From contig NZ_JAESVD010000006.1 in the NCBI RefSeq assembly GCF_016765635.1, positions 124,001 to 188,000 of the forward strand: 64,000 bases of DNA, read 5' to 3'. Position 1 is the stretch's first letter; the number at the start of each line of letters is the position of its first letter. Position numbers and translations under genes: made by a program. Positions 62,098-64,000 of the stretch are shown here, in pieces. This DNA comes from Shewanella schlegeliana (lineage in GTDB: Bacteria > Pseudomonadota > Gammaproteobacteria > Enterobacterales > Shewanellaceae). The notes beneath the pieces were generated by a model, which searched no databases, had not been told where the DNA came from, and saw nothing but the letters and a program-made list of their open reading frames with translations.

Positions 62098-63042
62098 ATG
62101 AATATGTCTCGTATCGACCTGAATTTATTGGTTTATTTAGATGTGTTATTACGTGAAAAAAATGTTACAAAGGCGGCGGATCAGCTTGGGATCAGCCAGC
62201 CAGCCATGAGTAATGGCTTAAAGCGTTTAAGAACGCTGTTTGATGATCCGCTGCTGATAAGAACGAGTCAGGGCATGACGCCAACAGAGCGAGCGCAAGA
62301 GCTGCAGCCAACCATCAGCGAGTTGATAATCGGCTTAGAGAAAGCGGTACAGCCAAGAGCCAAGTTTAACGCCGCAGAGAGCGAGCAGGTGTTTCGAGTG
62401 ATGGCAAGCGATTATGCCGAGGCAACGCTCATCCCACCACTAATCGCAAGGCTGCGCACCGAAGCGCCTAATGTTATTCTCGATATTATGACCCCTAGTG
62501 ATGTCAGCTTCCCCGATGTAGAGCAGGGCCGCGTGGATATGGTTATCAACCGGTTTGACAGTATTCCACAATCGTTTCATCAAAAAGTACTTTGGAGTGA
62601 CGACTTTAGTTGCTTGATCAGTAAAACTAATCCTGTACTGGAAAAATTTTGTCTGGATAGCTACTTAAAGGCTAATCACGTCTGGGTCAGTAAAACGGGT
62701 ATGGGAGTGGGAGTCGGTATGGATCCTGGCGATGTACAGAGGCTCGGTTGGGTAGATGAAGCCTTAACTCGGATTGGGGTTCAAAGGCGGATAACTGTCT
62801 TTACCAGACACTACCAAGCTGCCTGCTTATTGGCAGAACAACAAGATTTGATCGCGACCATACCAAGCAAGATGGCAAGGCAGCATGAAAACAATGACCG
62901 TGTTTGCATAGTACCGCCGCCGTTTGTTATCCAGCCTATTGCACTGACTATGGCCTGGAGCCCGCTTCTGCAGCACAACCCAGCCCATAAGTGGATGCGC
63001 CAACTTATCACTCAAACCGCAGATAGTTTCGGTCGCAGCTGA
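62098..63042 (+). CDS. LysR-family transcriptional regulator
   Basis: A 314-residue LysR-type regulator. The N-terminal winged HTH has the order RIDLNLLVYLDVLLREKNVT, KAADQLGISQPAMSNGLKRL and FDDPLLIRTSQGMTPTERAQ. A periplasmic-binding-like effector domain follows (VFRVMASDYAEATLIPPLI). It lies between divergent aceA and downstream glcB, so control of the glyoxylate shunt is likely. The effector is unknown. Start either ATG at 62098 or at 62104. Confidence 0.9.
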   Translation: MNMSRIDLNLLVYLDVLLREKNVTKAADQLGISQPAMSNGLKRLRTLFDDPLLIRTSQGMTPTERAQELQPTISELIIGLEKAVQPRAKFNAAESEQVFRVMASDYAEATLIPPLIARLRTEAPNVILDIMTPSDVSFPDVEQGRVDMVINRFDSIPQSFHQKVLWSDDFSCLISKTNPVLEKFCLDSYLKANHVWVSKTGMGVGVGMDPGDVQRLGWVDEALTRIGVQRRITVFTRHYQAACLLAEQQDLIATIPSKMARQHENNDRVCIVPPPFVIQPIALTMAWSPLLQHNPAHKWMRQLITQTADSFGRS

Positions 63043-63298
63043 GCTAGTTGAGTGGCTGATTTAGTGCTTCTATTTCAACTATGATGATTTTTTACACCAA
63101 AATGGCTATTGGTAATCAGTTTGGTGAATAGTGGCCATAAAGGGTATAAATTTCCTAAATAGACAGCGCTTGGTATAGGGTAGTTGATATAGAAAAGTCC
63201 CATTGCTGAAAATGGATAAATCAGGGCTAAGGGCATCAGTTAATCGAGCTGCCATGCTAATAGCAGAAACAGACGGAAAACAGAGATAAGGGCATATT

Positions 63299-64000
63299 AT
63301 GACTTCACGGATCCGAGTAGGTGGTTTACAAATCGAAAAATCCCTTTGGGAGTTGGTAGACAGTGAGATCAGTCCAGGGACAGGTATAAGCTCACAGATA
63401 TTCTGGACTAAGTTCGAAGAGATCGTTAACGAACTCGGTCCACTTAATCGCAAACTATTACAAAAACGCGACCAACTTCAGCAGCAGATCGATGAGTGGC
63501 ATAAAGGGAATTGCAATCGACCTTTCGATTCGAGTGAATATAAACAATTTCTAACGGATATTGGCTATCTTGTTGAAGAGGGAGAGAGTTTCGTTATTAG
63601 TACTGAAAACGTAGATAGCGAAATCACAACTCAAGCAGGACCTCAATTAGTGGTCCCCGTAAAAAATGCCCGTTTTGCCCTAAATGCGGCCAATGCGCGT
63701 TGGGGAAGTCTATATGATGCACTCTATGGTACCGATGCAATACCTCAAAGCGAAGGGGCCGAGTTAACAACAGAATATAATCCGCTGCGTGGTGCAAAGG
63801 TCATCGCTTTTGCGAAAAACCTTCTAGATACGGCTGCGCCGTTAGCATCTGGCCTACACAGCCAAGTGACCCATTACTTTGTAGAATCTGACGCTTTATG
63901 TGCAGAGCTGGAAAATGGTAAGAAAACGACTCTGGTAGATCCGAGTAAGTTTGTTGGTTTTAGAGGTTCAAAGCCAAGCCCAACTGCATTGTTACTGGTT
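63299..64000 (+). CDS. glcB: Malate synthase G, N-terminal 234 codons (partial)
   Basis: The gene starts at ATG 63299, with AAGGG six bases upstream, and continues past the window. It condenses glyoxylate with acetyl-CoA to malate. The visible N-terminal helical domain contains PVKNARFALNAANARWGSLY and ALYGTDAIPQSEGAE, typical of GlcB. The start of the alpha/beta insertion domain follows: FAKNLLDTAAPLASG, then FVGFRGSKPSPTALLLV. Catalytic residues are beyond the window. It is the natural partner of aceA. Its insertion domain is the counterpart of the small protein at 12522-13040. Confidence 0.93.
   Translation, partial: MTSRIRVGGLQIEKSLWELVDSEISPGTGISSQIFWTKFEEIVNELGPLNRKLLQKRDQLQQQIDEWHKGNCNRPFDSSEYKQFLTDIGYLVEEGESFVISTENVDSEITTQAGPQLVVPVKNARFALNAANARWGSLYDALYGTDAIPQSEGAELTTEYNPLRGAKVIAFAKNLLDTAAPLASGLHSQVTHYFVESDALCAELENGKKTTLVDPSKFVGFRGSKPSPTALLLV

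Noticed and set aside
63106..63453. 115-codon minus-strand ORF at the right end
   Set aside because: It is antisense to the start of glcB, which has clear family motifs and a ribosome-binding site.

Overview
The window reads as a chromosomal segment of a marine gammaproteobacterium, most probably a Shewanella. The reasons are the gene content and order: a periplasmic uptake [NiFe]-hydrogenase with a complete hyp set in one direction, a DUF3334-type gene facing a chemoreceptor, a large class I fumarase, a long-form isocitrate lyase next to malate synthase G, and a flp/tad pilus locus. This placement is an inference from gene content; no rRNA or other marker is present. I saw no tRNA, rRNA, CRISPR array or intact insertion sequence.

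Layout. 1-14.6 kb: mostly housekeeping genes. These are the 5' end of dapE, a YffB-like reductase, the general PTS operon ptsH-ptsI-crr (minus strand), an ACT protein, a chemoreceptor opposite a CheX-like DUF3334 gene, a DEDDh exonuclease, the ribosomal oxygenase roxA, an outer-membrane barrel protein, an orphan GreAB-type protein, a small lipoprotein, a ScfR/RamB-type XRE regulator, and an rRNA methyltransferase. Divergent from the XRE regulator is a 172-residue protein that appears to be only the alpha/beta insertion domain of malate synthase G. 14.6-23 kb: yjbQ, then an AT-rich minus-strand surface-glycan cluster (flippase-like protein, GT4, GT2, GT39, an alkaline-phosphatase-fold phosphotransferase or sulfatase, and a small membrane protein). 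23.3-38.4 kb: a plus-strand block of L,D-transpeptidase and a transposase-type HTH protein, then a tad locus (flp, tadV, an extra AAA+ ATPase, rcpC, rcpA, lipoprotein, tadG-like, tadE, tadF, tadZ, tadA, tadB, tadC, tadD) that builds a type IVb pilus. 38.4-50.3 kb: the hydrogenase operon on the minus strand, hyaA-hyaB-hyaC-hyaD, a degenerate HypF paralogue, hypF, hypB-C-D-E-A. CRP-like and FNR-like sites lie before hyaA, and again before hypB. 50.7-58.9 kb: asnS, a small membrane protein, a Nudix CoA pyrophosphatase, pabB, fumarase and a secreted S9 peptidase. 59-64 kb: an orphan prepilin, a gene-poor stretch with inverted repeats, and the glyoxylate-shunt locus aceA / LysR / glcB, with glcB cut by the window end.

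How they fit together. HyaA/HyaB oxidise H2 in the periplasm and HyaC passes electrons to quinone. HypA-F build and insert the NiFe(CN)2CO centre and HyaD trims HyaB. AceA and GlcB bypass the decarboxylating TCA steps during growth on acetate or fatty acids. The XRE regulator and its malate-synthase-domain neighbour may be a second control point of the same pathway. The most unusual items are the stand-alone malate synthase insertion domain, the HypF-like pseudo-enzyme inside the hydrogenase operon, and the duplicated CRP/FNR promoter pattern in that operon.
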